Numbered from the stretch's first letter, positions 53,317 to 62,053 are shown. The stretch: 64,000 nucleotides of DNA from Flexivirga caeni (GCF_003724155.1 NZ_RJJQ01000007.1:1-64000); one strand, 5' to 3'. Notes: generated from the sequence alone by a model not told the origin. A program made the numbers and translations.

Positions 53317-56184
53317 TCAGTCCTCGAACGCCTCCGGCGGCGGGCAGGAGCAGACCAGGTTGCGGTCGCCATATGCGCCATCGATGCGGCGTACGGGTGC
53401 CCAGTACTTCCGCAGCGGGTCGACGCCGGCCGGGTAGACCGCGTCGCGCCGCGAGTAGGGGTGCTCCCAGTCGTCCACGGTCAGCGACGCAGCGGTGTGC
53501 GGTGCATGCCGCAGTGCCGAATCCGCTGCGGGGACAACGCCATCGAGCACATCCTGAATCTCGGCACGGATGGCGATCATCGCGTCGCAGAAACGGTCCA
53601 GCTCCTCCAGTGACTCGCTCTCCGTCGGCTCGACCATCAGTGTGCCGGCCACCGGGAAGGACATCGTCGGCGCGTGGAAGCCGTAGTCGATGAGGCGCTT
53701 GGCGACGTCGTCGACGGTCACGCCCGACTCCCGAGTCAGGTCGCGCAGGTCCAGGATGCACTCGTGAGCCACCAGGCCGTCCTCGCCGGCGTACAGCACC
53801 GGGAAGTGCTCGCCGAGCCGCTTGGCGATGTAGTTCGCCGACAGGATCGCCGTCTGCGTCGCGCGGGCCAGGCCGGCACCGCCCATCAGCCGCACGTAGG
53901 CCCACGAGATCGGCAGGATCGACGCCGAGCCGTATGGCGCCGCGGACACCGGCCCGGTCTCGCCGGTCAGTTCCTCGGCGAACGGGTGCGACGGCAGGTA
54001 TGGCGCCAGGTGCTCCCGCACCCCGATCGGCCCCACGCCCGGGCCGCCGCCGCCGTGCGGGATGCAGAACGTCTTGTGCAGGTTGAGGTGCGACACGTCC
54101 CCGCCGAACTTGCCGGGCCTGGCCAGCCCGATCAGCGCGTTGAGATTGGCGCCGTCGACATACACCTGACCGCCGGCCTCGTGGACCAGCGAGCACAGCT
54201 CGGAGATGGTGTCCTCGAAGACGCCGTGCGTCGAGGGGTAGGTGACCATGATGGCGGCCAGGGCCTCGCCGTGCTCCTTGATCTTCAGCAGCAGGTCGTC
54301 CATGTCGATCTCACCGCTGGGCGCGGTGCCCACGACGACGACCTTCATGCCGGCCATGACCGCCGATGCGGCGTTGGTGCCGTGCGCAGAGGCCGGGATG
54401 AGGCAGACGTTGCGGGCGGACTCGCCGCGCGCCTGGTGATAGCCGCGGATCGCGAGTAGCCCGGCCAGCTCGCCCTGGGAGCCGGCATTCGGCTGCAGTG
54501 ACACCGAGTCGTAGCCGGTGATCTCGCACAGCCACTGTTCGAGGTCGGTGATCAGCGACCGGATGCCCTCGGTCTGCGTGGCCGGCGCGAACGGGTGCAG
54601 GTTCGCGAACTCCGGCCAGGTGATCGACTCCATCTCGGTGGTCGCGTTGAGCTTCATGGTGCACGAGCCGAGCGGGATCATGCCACGGTCGAGGGCGTAG
54701 TCGCGGTCAGCGAGGGTGCGCAGGTAGCGCAACATCGCGGTCTCGCTGTGGTGCGCGCTGAACACCGGGTGGGTCAGGATCTCGTCGGTGCGCACCAGGG
54801 CGGCGTCCCAGTCGAGTTCACCGCCGGACGGCACCGGCGCGTTCACGCCGAACGCCCCTGCCACGGCAGCGAGTTGCTCGTCGGTGGTCGTCTCGTCGAC
54901 GCTGACCGAGACGTGATCGTTGTCGACGCGCCATACATTGATGCCGCGCTGCAGAGCCGCTTCCACGACGGCGTCGGCGCGGCCGGGGACGACCGCCGTC
55001 AGCGTGTCGAAATAGGTCTCGCTCACCAGCTCGACGCCGCCGGCGAGCAGTGACTCGGCCAGTCCGACGGCCTTGCCGTGCACGTCGAGCGCGATCCGCC
55101 GCAGTCCGGCCGGGCCGTGCCAGACGGCATACATCGAGGCCATCACGGCCAGCAGCACCTGAGCGGTGCAGATGTTGGACGTGGCCTTCTCCCGGCGGAT
55201 GTGCTGCTCACGGGTCTGCAGCGCGAGCCGGTATGCCGGTGCACCATCCGCGTCCACGCTGACGCCGACCAACCGGCCCGGCATGGTCCGCTCCAGGCCC
55301 TTGCGCACGCTCATGTATCCCGCGTGCGGCCCTCCGAAGCCCATCGGCACGCCGAACCGCTGGCAGGTGCCGACCGCGACGTCCGCGCCGAGGTCGCCCG
55401 GTGAGGTCAGCAGCGTCAGCGCGAGCAGGTCGGCAGCGAACGTCACCAGCGCCTTCGTCTCGTGTGCCGCGGTCACCAGCGCGCGCCAGTCGGCGATCAC
55501 ACCGTCCGCGCCCGGGTACTGCACGATCACGCCGAACACGTCGCGCTCCCCCGCGGCCGCGCGCAACCCGTCAGGATCGGTCACCTCACGGAGTTCAGCG
55601 ACGACGACGTCCAGGTCAAGAGCAGCAGCGCGGGTCTGCACGACCGCGATCGACTGCGGCAACAGCTGGGCGTCCAGCAGCAATACGGCGCCCTTGGCAG
55701 CCTTCGAACCACGCCGCATCAGCGTCATCGCCTCGGCGACCGCGGTCGCTTCGTCCAGCAGCGACGCGCCCGCGGTGGGCAGCCCGGTCAGGTCGCTGAT
55801 CACGGTCTGGAAGTTGAGCAGCGCCTCTAGGCGGCCCTGCGAGATCTCCGGCTGGTATGGCGTATAGGCGGTGTACCACGCCGGGTTCTCCAGGATGTTG
55901 CGGCGCACCACCGGTGGGGTGTGGGTGCCGTAGTAACCGAGGCCGATCATCGAGGTGAGCACCTCGTTGCGACTCGCCTTCGCCCGCAGCTCCTCAATGA
56001 CAGCGGGCTCGGATGCCGCGGCCTGCACGGCCAGCTCCTCACCGGTGCGGATCCCGCCCGGCACCGCCTGCGCCAGCAACTGGTCCAGGTCCGCGTAGCC
56101 GAGGGCCTGGAGCATGGACGCGACGTCGTCGTCGGTGGGGCCGACGTGTCGGGAGACGAAATCAGGCAGGTCGAGCGCAGTCAT
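53317..56184 (-). CDS. gcvP: Glycine decarboxylase P-protein
   Basis: 955-aa full-length (homodimeric-type) glycine dehydrogenase. Both halves are present: N-terminal [20 protein letters not shown] and [20 protein letters not shown], then the C-terminal PLP half with the Lys in [19 protein letters not shown] (about residue 700). Decarboxylates glycine and loads the aminomethyl group on GcvH, encoded at 59019. ATG at 56184 is the start used by the family. Controlled by the glycine riboswitch just upstream; gcvT is not in this window. Confidence 0.95.
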   Translation of the reverse strand: MTALDLPDFVSRHVGPTDDDVASMLQALGYADLDQLLAQAVPGGIRTGEELAVQAAASEPAVIEELRAKASRNEVLTSMIGLGYYGTHTPPVVRRNILENPAWYTAYTPYQPEISQGRLEALLNFQTVISDLTGLPTAGASLLDEATAVAEAMTLMRRGSKAAKGAVLLLDAQLLPQSIAVVQTRAAALDLDVVVAELREVTDPDGLRAAAGERDVFGVIVQYPGADGVIADWRALVTAAHETKALVTFAADLLALTLLTSPGDLGADVAVGTCQRFGVPMGFGGPHAGYMSVRKGLERTMPGRLVGVSVDADGAPAYRLALQTREQHIRREKATSNICTAQVLLAVMASMYAVWHGPAGLRRIALDVHGKAVGLAESLLAGGVELVSETYFDTLTAVVPGRADAVVEAALQRGINVWRVDNDHVSVSVDETTTDEQLAAVAGAFGVNAPVPSGGELDWDAALVRTDEILTHPVFSAHHSETAMLRYLRTLADRDYALDRGMIPLGSCTMKLNATTEMESITWPEFANLHPFAPATQTEGIRSLITDLEQWLCEITGYDSVSLQPNAGSQGELAGLLAIRGYHQARGESARNVCLIPASAHGTNAASAVMAGMKVVVVGTAPSGEIDMDDLLLKIKEHGEALAAIMVTYPSTHGVFEDTISELCSLVHEAGGQVYVDGANLNALIGLARPGKFGGDVSHLNLHKTFCIPHGGGGPGVGPIGVREHLAPYLPSHPFAEELTGETGPVSAAPYGSASILPISWAYVRLMGGAGLARATQTAILSANYIAKRLGEHFPVLYAGEDGLVAHECILDLRDLTRESGVTVDDVAKRLIDYGFHAPTMSFPVAGTLMVEPTESESLEELDRFCDAMIAIRAEIQDVLDGVVPAADSALRHAPHTAASLTVDDWEHPYSRRDAVYPAGVDPLRKYWAPVRRIDGAYGDRNLVCSCPPPEAFED

Positions 56185-56213
56185 GGTGCGGCACCTTCGG
56201 GAGAGCGTTGAGT

Positions 56214-56345
56214 TGACGTCTCCCCAACTGTCAGCACCCGCTGGTGCCTTCAGAGCTGCCTCGGCCAAGTGGTCCTGGTGCCTGAGAGGTTCTGGGGATG
56301 TTGCCCCTTCGGCGTTCCGGCGGTGCTGCCGGAACTCTCCCACCC
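56214..56345 (-). ncRNA. Glycine riboswitch (singlet aptamer) of gcvP
   Basis: On the minus strand the leader shows the gcvT-motif order: GGGAGAG at the 5' side of P1/P2, GCCGAAGGGGCAA, CCTCTCAGGCACCAGGACC, and the closing GGGGAGACGTC. Only one GCCGAAGG core is seen, so it is a single-aptamer form rather than the usual tandem. It lies 30 nt from the gcvP ATG, with a pairing tail that could hide or expose the translation start. Glycine should switch gcvP on. Confidence 0.88.
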
Positions 56346-56406
56346 GGTGTCGTAGGCGGGCCCAAATTTAGCAGAGCCGTTTGGCTCGACTCCTCGCGCC
56401 ACCTCA

Positions 56407-56490
56407 TTGAGCGGCACAGTAAGTGATCGAGCGGCACAGAAAAATGGTCCAGATTTGTGTACCGCTCGATGAGTTTGTGTGCCGCTCGAT
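56407..56490. repeat. Two-box dyad element between merR gene and gcvP
   Basis: Boxes TTGAGCGGCACAG (56407) and TCGAGCGGCACAG (56427), 20 bp apart, then inverted copies ending at 56470 and 56490, again 20 bp apart. In contrast to the convergent sites, it lies between two genes read in the same direction (merR-type into gcvP), so as RNA it would end the merR transcript before the riboswitch. A-rich and T-rich tracts flank the centre. Confidence 0.75.
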
Positions 56491-56528
56491 CGGAGAACCG
56501 CCTGGCCCGGGACCAGCGCGGCGAGAGC

Positions 56529-57131
56529 TCAGCCCGCGGTGCGCCGGGCGCGGCGCTCGCGCAACTCGTCGCCGGGGTGGTCGGCCGGGACGTCGGCCTC
56601 GGGCCGCTCGCCGGGCAACTCCGACAGCGAGCCCTCGACCTCGCGCCATACGGAGCCGAGCGCGATGCCGAAGACGCCTTGGCCGCCACGCAGCAGGTCG
56701 ATGACCTGGTCGTCGGAGGTGCACTCGTAGACGCTGGCACCGTCGGACATCAGCGTGATGCCGGCAAGTTCCTCGACGCCATGCTCACGCAGCACGGTCA
56801 CCGCGACGCGGATCTGCTGCAGCGACACGCCCGTGTCGAGCAAGCGCTTGATGACCTTGACGACCAGGATGTCGCGGAAACTGTAGAGCCGCTGGTGACC
56901 GGAGCCGCTGGGGTTGCGCACCGACGGCTCCAGCAGGCCGGTGCGTGCCCAGTAGTCGAGCTGGCGGTAGGTCACGCCGGCCGCGCCACACACCGCAGGG
57001 CCCCGATAGCCGATCTGCTCGGTCATCTCCTCGGGCAGGTCATGCGGGAAGAGCGCTTCCTGCATGGGCGCCGGCACGTTGGAACGCACCTCGTGCGCTT
57101 CACCCTTGCTGACCACGACATCCTCCATCAC
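56529..57131 (-). CDS. MerR-family regulator (Rv1830-like)
   Basis: 200 aa. A MerR HTH begins at about residue 40 (AVCGAAGVTYRQLDYWARTG, LLEPSVRNPSGSGHQRLYSF), followed by the coupling helix and a short C-terminal domain lacking metal-binding cysteines. Matches position and type of Rv1830 in the conserved pgsA2-gcvB region. The GTG at 57131 opens the longest form; a GTG at 57116 sits 5 nt after GGAGG and is a good alternative start. Confidence 0.88.
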   Translation of the reverse strand: MMEDVVVSKGEAHEVRSNVPAPMQEALFPHDLPEEMTEQIGYRGPAVCGAAGVTYRQLDYWARTGLLEPSVRNPSGSGHQRLYSFRDILVVKVIKRLLDTGVSLQQIRVAVTVLREHGVEELAGITLMSDGASVYECTSDDQVIDLLRGGQGVFGIALGSVWREVEGSLSELPGERPEADVPADHPGDELRERRARRTAG

Positions 57132-57156
57132 TCACTGCTTCATCAGACCTGGAACA

Positions 57157-57260
57157 TCGGGTCCGGTGCGGACCCGAACATCAGGCCGCGACACGCGCAT
57201 GATGCTCCGCCACGGTATGGCGCCATACCCGCCGAATCAACGACCGCTGCGCGTGTCGCG
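57157..57260 (-). promoter_or_regulatory. Nested hairpins in merR leader
   Basis: Three structures lie between the nuclease and merR genes. TCGGGTCCG/CGGACCCGA form a 9-bp stem with a 3-base loop (57157-57177). CGCGACACGCGCA (57187-57199) and its exact reverse complement (57248-57260) form a 13-bp stem. Centred near the latter is GGTATGGCGCCATACC (57214-57229), a perfect 16-bp palindrome built from two facing GTATGNCG octamers. They may form a terminator, an attenuator or protein sites. Confidence 0.65.
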
Positions 57261-57280
57261 ACCATCGATTCAACATTAAA

Positions 57281-57293
57281 GTTCACCTTGAAC
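57281..57293. promoter_or_regulatory. GTTCA-N3-TGAAC dyad, candidate MerR operator
   Basis: GTTCACCTTGAAC is a perfect 5-3-5 inverted repeat in an AT-rich patch just upstream of the nested hairpins, between the nuclease stop (57307) and the merR-type gene. MerR proteins bind such dyads in stretched promoters; self-regulation is a reasonable guess, but the target could be either of the two MerR proteins here. Confidence 0.5.
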
Positions 57294-57306
57294 GTTAGAG
57301 AAGAGC

Positions 57307-57804
57307 TCATGGCTCGCTCGGGCCCTCGTCGTGAGATTCAAAGTCCTCGGCCGACACATTGTCGAGAAATTCGCGGAACTTCTCGACTTCGTCGTCCTCC
57401 TCGACCGGCACGTCGACGCCGGCCTCGTCCAGCACCTCGTCGTCGACGAAGAGCGGCACCTGGGCACGCAGGGCGACCGCCACGGCGTCGGACGACCGCG
57501 AACTGATGCGCGTGTCCTGGTCGATGACGAGTTCCGCGAAGAAGACGCCTTCTTCCATCCGGGTGATCACGACACTCGACAGGGTGTGGCCCAGACCGGT
57601 GAGCACATCCAGCAGCAAGTCGTGCGTGAGCGGTCGCGGCGGGGTGACACCCTGTTGGGCGTAGGCGATTGCGGTGGCCTCCGGGGCGCCGATCCAGATC
57701 GGGACGTACCGCTCGCCGTCGCGCTCGCGCAACAGCAGGATCGGTTTGTTGGTCGGCATCTCGACCCGCACGCCCATCACGTCCACCTGTTTCACGGACA
57801 CCAC
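57307..57804 (-). CDS. Bifunctional nuclease family protein (Rv1829-like, DUF151)
   Basis: 165-aa BFN-domain protein. Core: VDVMGVRVEMPTNKPILLLR, YVPIWIGAPEATAIA, RPLTHDLLLDVL, RSSDAVAVALRAQVPLFV, followed by an acidic tail of about 35 residues. Plant and bacterial relatives have weak DNase/RNase activity; the physiological role is unclear. GTG start at 57804, directly after the ftsR-type gene. Position is the same as Rv1829. Confidence 0.9.
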   Translation of the reverse strand: MVSVKQVDVMGVRVEMPTNKPILLLRERDGERYVPIWIGAPEATAIAYAQQGVTPPRPLTHDLLLDVLTGLGHTLSSVVITRMEEGVFFAELVIDQDTRISSRSSDAVAVALRAQVPLFVDDEVLDEAGVDVPVEEDDEVEKFREFLDNVSAEDFESHDEGPSEP

Positions 57805-57805
57805 G

Positions 57806-58486
57806 CTACTCCCGGGCGAGGTCCGCCCGCACCAGCGCGAGATGCAGCTCCAGGCATTGCCGCACCAGCTCTTCGGTGTCGAAGTCGTGCGACGAGCCGG
57901 CGAGGCCGCCGACCAGTGCTGCCTCCCGTTCGGCCGCCAGCCGGAACGGGCGCAGGTGGCGTGCCTCGAGCCCGTAGGAGAACAGCGTGGCCGCAGCGTG
58001 CGCGACGTTCAGATCGAACCCGGTGAAGAGCTTCTCGCCGTCGGCGTGGATCAGCCCGAAGGATTCGAGGTCCACCAGCGCCCGCGCATCGAGGCCGGTC
58101 GCCCGTTGCAGTTCGGCGCGAGTCAGCCGCACGTGCGGCTCGGCCGCTTCGTCGCGGGACGCCACCGCCAGGGCCGGATCGGTGGTCTGCGCCGGTGCCT
58201 GCGGCAGCTCGTCCTGCTCCGCCGGGCGCAACCCGCGATCGTAGGCGTCCAGCGCTTCCGCGATCACCTTCAGCGGCCAGTACTTGTCGCGCTGGCACTG
58301 CAGCACGAAGCGCAGCCGGTCGACATCGCGCTCGGCATACCGGCGATAACCGGATGCGGTCCGTTCGGGAGAGACCAGGCCCTGGGCGTCCAGGAAACGC
58401 ACCTTGGACAGGGTCAGGTCCGGGAACTCCTCCTGCAACTGGGTCAGGACCGCGCCGATGGACAGACCGGGCGCCCCGGTGGTCAC
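57806..58486 (-). CDS. ftsR: FtsR-like MerR regulator (Rv1828-like)
   Basis: 226 aa. The HTH starts at residue 8 (LSIGAVLTQLQEEFPDLTLS, KVRFLDAQGLVSPERTASGY), and the C-terminal domain (RLTRAELQRATGL, LESFGLIHADGEKL) is the one seen in Rv1828/FtsR, a regulator of ftsZ in corynebacteria. ATG at 58486 overlaps garA by 4 bp. The gene order garA-ftsR-nuclease is conserved among actinobacteria. Confidence 0.9.
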   Translation of the reverse strand: MTTGAPGLSIGAVLTQLQEEFPDLTLSKVRFLDAQGLVSPERTASGYRRYAERDVDRLRFVLQCQRDKYWPLKVIAEALDAYDRGLRPAEQDELPQAPAQTTDPALAVASRDEAAEPHVRLTRAELQRATGLDARALVDLESFGLIHADGEKLFTGFDLNVAHAAATLFSYGLEARHLRPFRLAAEREAALVGGLAGSSHDFDTEELVRQCLELHLALVRADLARE

Positions 58487-58962
58487 GACGTCGGTGCGCC
58501 GTAGAAAACCAGGCGGAACTTGCCGACCATGACCTCGTCACCGGTGCGCAGGTCCTGTGAGTCGACCAGCGCGCCGTTGACGTAGGTGCCGTTGAGCGAG
58601 CCGACGTCGGTGACGGCGTAACCGGCGTCGGTGCGGCGGAAGACCGCGTGCCGGCGCGACACGGTGACGTCGTCCAGGAAGATGTCGCTGCTCGGGTGGC
58701 GTCCGACACTGACCTCTGCGTCGTCCAGCAGGAAGCGGGCGCCGGCGTTGGCGCCACGCAGTGCCAGCAGCAACGCCGTGCCGGGACGCAGCGCGTCGAT
58801 GGTCGCCTGGTCCGTCGCGGACAGGCGGACGTCGGAGCTGACGCTCGGGCGTGCCGCCGCGCCGTCGGTCGCGGAGATGCGTGCGGTCGCGTCGCTCCCG
58901 ATCTCCTGCGCCGGCGTTGCGGCGACGTTCTCGGGTGAGAAGCCGCTGTCGTCGTTGCTCAT
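58483..58962 (-). CDS. garA: GarA-like FHA protein
   Basis: 159 aa. FHA domain at about 80-150 with all hallmarks (EVSVGRHPSSDIFLDD, VSRRHAVFRR, DVGSLNGTYVNG). I chose ATG at 58962, with GGAG 5 nt upstream. In mycobacteria and corynebacteria GarA/OdhI carries an N-terminal ETTSVFR-type motif phosphorylated by PknB or PknG to switch glutamate metabolism. I do not see that motif in the 75-residue N-terminal arm, which is Ala/Ser/Thr-rich, so its control may differ. Confidence 0.85.
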   Translation of the reverse strand: MSNDDSGFSPENVAATPAQEIGSDATARISATDGAAARPSVSSDVRLSATDQATIDALRPGTALLLALRGANAGARFLLDDAEVSVGRHPSSDIFLDDVTVSRRHAVFRRTDAGYAVTDVGSLNGTYVNGALVDSQDLRTGDEVMVGKFRLVFYGAPTS

Positions 58963-59018
58963 GGACTCCACCTCGGGGGTCGTGGGGCCGGGATCTGTCG
59001 GAAAGGTCGATCGTACGC

Positions 59019-59408
59019 TCAGGTCAGTGTCGCCTTGTAGGCGTCCACGTCCTGCAGCCCGGCCAGCGCCCCGTCGTCGGCCAGCTTCAGCTCGTACATC
59101 CAGCCCTCGCCGTACGGGTCGTTGTTGACGAGTTCGGGCGTAGCGTCCAACTGCTCGTTGATCGCGGTGATCTCCCCCGCGAGCGGCGCGTAGAGGTCGC
59201 TGACCGACTTGGTCGACTCGACCTCGCCACAGGCGTCGCCGGCCGCGACGGAGTCGCCGACCGCGGGCAGGCTCACGTAGACGACGTCACCGAGTGCGTC
59301 CTGCGCGAAGGCGGAAATGCCGACGCGCACGACGCCGTCACCGCGGTCCTTCACCCACTCGTGGTCGGAGGTGTAGCGAAGGTCGGCAGGGTATTCCAGG
59401 TCGCTCAT
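59019..59408 (-). CDS. gcvH: Glycine cleavage H-protein
   Basis: 129-aa lipoyl carrier. The lipoylated Lys is in GEVESTKSVSDLYAPL (about residue 65), and the start YTSDHEWV plus end NDPYGEGWMYEL are typical. Shuttles the aminomethyl group between GcvP and GcvT. ATG at 59408. It lies three genes apart from gcvP, downstream of the DUF881 block, and has no riboswitch of its own in the short leader. Confidence 0.95.
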   Translation of the reverse strand: MSDLEYPADLRYTSDHEWVKDRGDGVVRVGISAFAQDALGDVVYVSLPAVGDSVAAGDACGEVESTKSVSDLYAPLAGEITAINEQLDATPELVNNDPYGEGWMYELKLADDGALAGLQDVDAYKATLT

Positions 59409-59466
59409 GAGTCTCCTTGGACACGAAATGGATTCGGGCACAGCCGGGTGCGGACGTCCCGGGTCA

Positions 59467-60213
59467 CTAGTTGTCAGGCTGAGCGTAACGAGGGCTGGTC
59501 GCGGGCCGCAACGCGGTCACCGCAACCCGCGACTCGGATGTCACCACGGGCGTGGCGTGCAGTTGCTTCAGTCCGTCGACCACGCCGCCGGGGATCGCCA
59601 TCGCGGTCGCCATCGTGTGCGGGTCGCCGATCGCCACGATGACGTATGGCGCATGCACCGTGGTGCCGTCGATCACCATCCCGGTGCCGCCGGATGCGGC
59701 GAAGTAGGTGGCGGCGATTACCCGCACCCCGTTGATCTGCATCGCCTCGGCGCCCGCGTCGCGCAGCTCCTCGACCGCGTTGAGTATGTCGCTGGGTCGC
59801 ACGTTGTTGCCGGGGTCGCCGATGGTGAGGCGGATCCCGGGGCCGGTGGCGGGCAGCGTTCCGGCGAGGATGCCGAGGGTCTCCAGCCGTTGAGTGGCGG
59901 CCTGCAGCGCGGCCTGGTCGCCGGTGCCCGATTCGAGCTGCTTCTTGGTGGCAGTGAGCTCGTCCGCCTCCTTGCTCAGCTTCAGCGACTGCTGGTTGAC
60001 GCTGTCGAGCAGCGCGACCAGGTCCTCCTGGCGCAGATTTTCCAGCCCGGACGAGCGGGTCTCGTGCACCTGCGCCACCATGGCGAAGCCGAGCAGCATG
60101 GCGAGCACGCAGATGTAGAGGTTGGCGCGGGTGAGGCGTGGCCGGCCGGCACGCCACAGTCGCGCCCAGCCGGCGCGGACACTCTCCTCCCGCTCGCGAG
60201 CCGGGGCGGTCAT
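59467..60213 (-). CDS. DUF881 membrane-anchored protein (Rv1825-like)
   Basis: 248 aa: a 25-residue basic cytoplasmic start, one membrane span (NLYICVLAMLLGFAMVAQV, about 31-49), a coiled coil (about 60-100) and an extracytoplasmic DUF881 domain (GPGIRLTIGDPGNNV, ILNAVEELRDAGAEAMQING). Family members occur in pairs around the small basic protein in this syntenic block and are suspected of an envelope or division role. ATG at 60213. Confidence 0.9.
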   Translation of the reverse strand: MTAPAREREESVRAGWARLWRAGRPRLTRANLYICVLAMLLGFAMVAQVHETRSSGLENLRQEDLVALLDSVNQQSLKLSKEADELTATKKQLESGTGDQAALQAATQRLETLGILAGTLPATGPGIRLTIGDPGNNVRPSDILNAVEELRDAGAEAMQINGVRVIAATYFAASGGTGMVIDGTTVHAPYVIVAIGDPHTMATAMAIPGGVVDGLKQLHATPVVTSESRVAVTALRPATSPRYAQPDN

Positions 60214-60222
60214 CGGTGTTGC

Positions 60223-60555
60223 CTACGCATGGAACAGGTGCCGGCGGATGGCGGCGACATTGCTGAAGATGCGCACGCCCAGGACGACCACCACGCCGGT
60301 GGACAGCTGGGAGCCGACGCCGAGTTGATCGCCGAGGTAGACGATGAGCGCTGCCACGACCACGTTGGACAGGAACGACACGACGAACACCTTGTCGTCG
60401 AAGATCCCGTCGAGCACCGCGCGCACCGCGCCGAACACGGCGTCGAGCGCGGCGATCACCGCGATCGGCAGGTAGGGCTGCAGCCCGAGTGGCACGTCGG
60501 GGTGCAGGACGATGCCGATGACGAGACCGACGAGCAGGCCGATGGCCGGGATCAT
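60223..60555 (-). CDS. sbp: Small basic protein Sbp (DUF1290)
   Basis: 110-aa membrane protein, three or four spans: GLLVGLVIGIVLHPDVPLGL at the N-terminus, then YLPIAVIAALDAVFGAVRAV and NVVVAALIVYLGDQLG. This is the Sbp family found beside cell-division and DUF881 genes in Gram-positives. ATG at 60555 overlaps the preceding DUF881 gene by 4 bp. Function not established. Confidence 0.92.
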   Translation of the reverse strand: MIPAIGLLVGLVIGIVLHPDVPLGLQPYLPIAVIAALDAVFGAVRAVLDGIFDDKVFVVSFLSNVVVAALIVYLGDQLGVGSQLSTGVVVVLGVRIFSNVAAIRRHLFHA

Positions 60556-61466
60556 GACCCTCCTCGGGACGTGGACGGTGCCGGCTGCACCGACGCGTGA
60601 GCGAGTGGTGCTGTCACCGCGGCCGGGAGATCGACCGCATCCTTGGTCGCCAGGTCTTCCCGGATGCCGTAGTCACTCACCAGGGCACGCAGGTAGGCGC
60701 CTCCCGAATCCGCGCGGAAGCTGTCGGCGACGCCGGGACCACCGATCACCGAGATGGCGTATGGCGGGCTGAGCGCCCGGAAGTTGACGAGGATCGCCTG
60801 GCCGGCGAAGCGGATCGCGGTCTGCGTGGTCAGCCGCTGGCCGTTGATCGACACCGCCTCGGCGCCGGCCTCCCACAGCCCGTTGACGACGATCTGCAGA
60901 TCGGTCGAGGTCAGGCGCCCGGTGTCGGACGTGTCGGTGCGCGGGTTGCCCTGCGCATCGGTGCCGGCGCCGGCGGCGTCGTTGACGGTGAGCACCAGGC
61001 CCGGGCCGTGTGCGGGCGCCGAGCCGGTCGTGAGCTCCAGCGTCGTGAGCCGCTTCGCCAGCGAGGTGTCGTGCTGGCGGGTGAGTGCGGCTTCCTGCAG
61101 CCGGCTGATCTGCCGCCGCGTCGTGTCGATGGTCCGGCTGTCGGCGGCGATGTCGTGCTGCCGCGCCCTGATGCCACCGATCAGCTCCGTCCGGCGGGAG
61201 TCGGTGGCGGCCTGCGGCACCCGCAGCGCGTGAGCCGCCACGGCCAGGCAGGCACCGATGACAACGAGGGTCACGATGAGCAACGGCGAGCGCAGCCCGG
61301 TCGAGGCCGGCTTCCCCGCTGCCGCACGCCTGTCCGCAGCCGCCTGGTAGCCGGGGTCGAGCGGGGTCCGCATCAGGTTGTTGATCAACGACATCGACCA
61401 GGCCGGATCGGCCGCGGGCGCGGGCGGATCCGTCGCCCCGTCGGTGGGTCGCTGCGGCGAGGTCAT
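60552..61466 (-). CDS. DUF881 membrane-anchored protein (Rv1823-like)
   Basis: 304 aa, paralogue of the protein at 59467. A longer, Pro-rich cytoplasmic N-terminus (about 65 residues), one span (LLIVTLVVIGACLAVAAHAL), coiled coil, then the DUF881 domain (GPGLVLTVNDAAGAG, LQIVVNGLWEAGAEAVSING). ATG at 61466 overlaps pgsA by 4 bp. The pair may form a heteromeric complex with Sbp. Confidence 0.9.
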   Translation of the reverse strand: MTSPQRPTDGATDPPAPAADPAWSMSLINNLMRTPLDPGYQAAADRRAAAGKPASTGLRSPLLIVTLVVIGACLAVAAHALRVPQAATDSRRTELIGGIRARQHDIAADSRTIDTTRRQISRLQEAALTRQHDTSLAKRLTTLELTTGSAPAHGPGLVLTVNDAAGAGTDAQGNPRTDTSDTGRLTSTDLQIVVNGLWEAGAEAVSINGQRLTTQTAIRFAGQAILVNFRALSPPYAISVIGGPGVADSFRADSGGAYLRALVSDYGIREDLATKDAVDLPAAVTAPLAHASVQPAPSTSRGGS

Positions 61467-62053
61467 CGAGCCAGCGACTGCGTCGCCCGCCGGACCATGC
61501 CGCGCACCTGGCCGACATACATCACCCCGGCGAGCCAGTAGAGGACCGTGCCCCACCACACGAACGACCAGCCGATCGGCCGGGCCGTGTGCCCCCACGG
61601 GTTGTCGAGGCTGCCGAGCAGCACCAGGGGGAAGCCGTAGATGAGGCAGAAGGTGGCCGCCTTGCCGACGAAGTGCACCGGCGGGATCGGCAGGTGGTGT
61701 TTGCGCAAGGCCGGGCCGAGCGCGAAGACCATCAGCTCGCGCAGCACGAGCAGGCCGACCAGCCACCACGGGATGATGTGCTTCCAGGCGAGCGCGAAGA
61801 TCGTCGACAGGATGTAGAGCCGGTCGGCGGCCGGGTCGAGGAGTTGCCCGAGGCGGGTGACCAGGCCGTACTTGCGGGCGATCTTGCCGTCCAGGTAGTC
61901 GGTGACACCGGACGCGGCCAGCACCCAGAGGGCCCACAGCCGGTGATCGGTTGCCATCAGCCATAGGAACACAGGGACACCGATCAGCCGGCCGATCGAC
62001 AGCAGGTTGGGCACTGTCCAGATCTGCCGGTAGAGCGGCGTCGTGTCGGTCAC
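61463..62053 (-). CDS. pgsA: CDP-alcohol phosphatidyltransferase (PgsA-like)
   Basis: 196-aa membrane enzyme with the CDP-OH-P signature D-x2-D-G-x2-A-R-x8-G-x3-D-x3-D, seen as TDYLDGKIAR, then GQLLDPAADR. Makes a phospholipid head-group transfer, most likely phosphatidylglycerophosphate. It matches the position of pgsA2 (Rv1822). GTG start at 62053 follows TAACCT by 7 nt, a probable leaderless message. First gene of the DUF881/sbp/gcvH block. Confidence 0.9.
   Translation of the reverse strand: MTDTTPLYRQIWTVPNLLSIGRLIGVPVFLWLMATDHRLWALWVLAASGVTDYLDGKIARKYGLVTRLGQLLDPAADRLYILSTIFALAWKHIIPWWLVGLLVLRELMVFALGPALRKHHLPIPPVHFVGKAATFCLIYGFPLVLLGSLDNPWGHTARPIGWSFVWWGTVLYWLAGVMYVGQVRGMVRRATQSLAR

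Noticed and set aside
56214-56345. Tandem glycine riboswitch
   Set aside because: Only one GCCGAAGG / CTCTCAGG core is present between the box dyad and gcvP.
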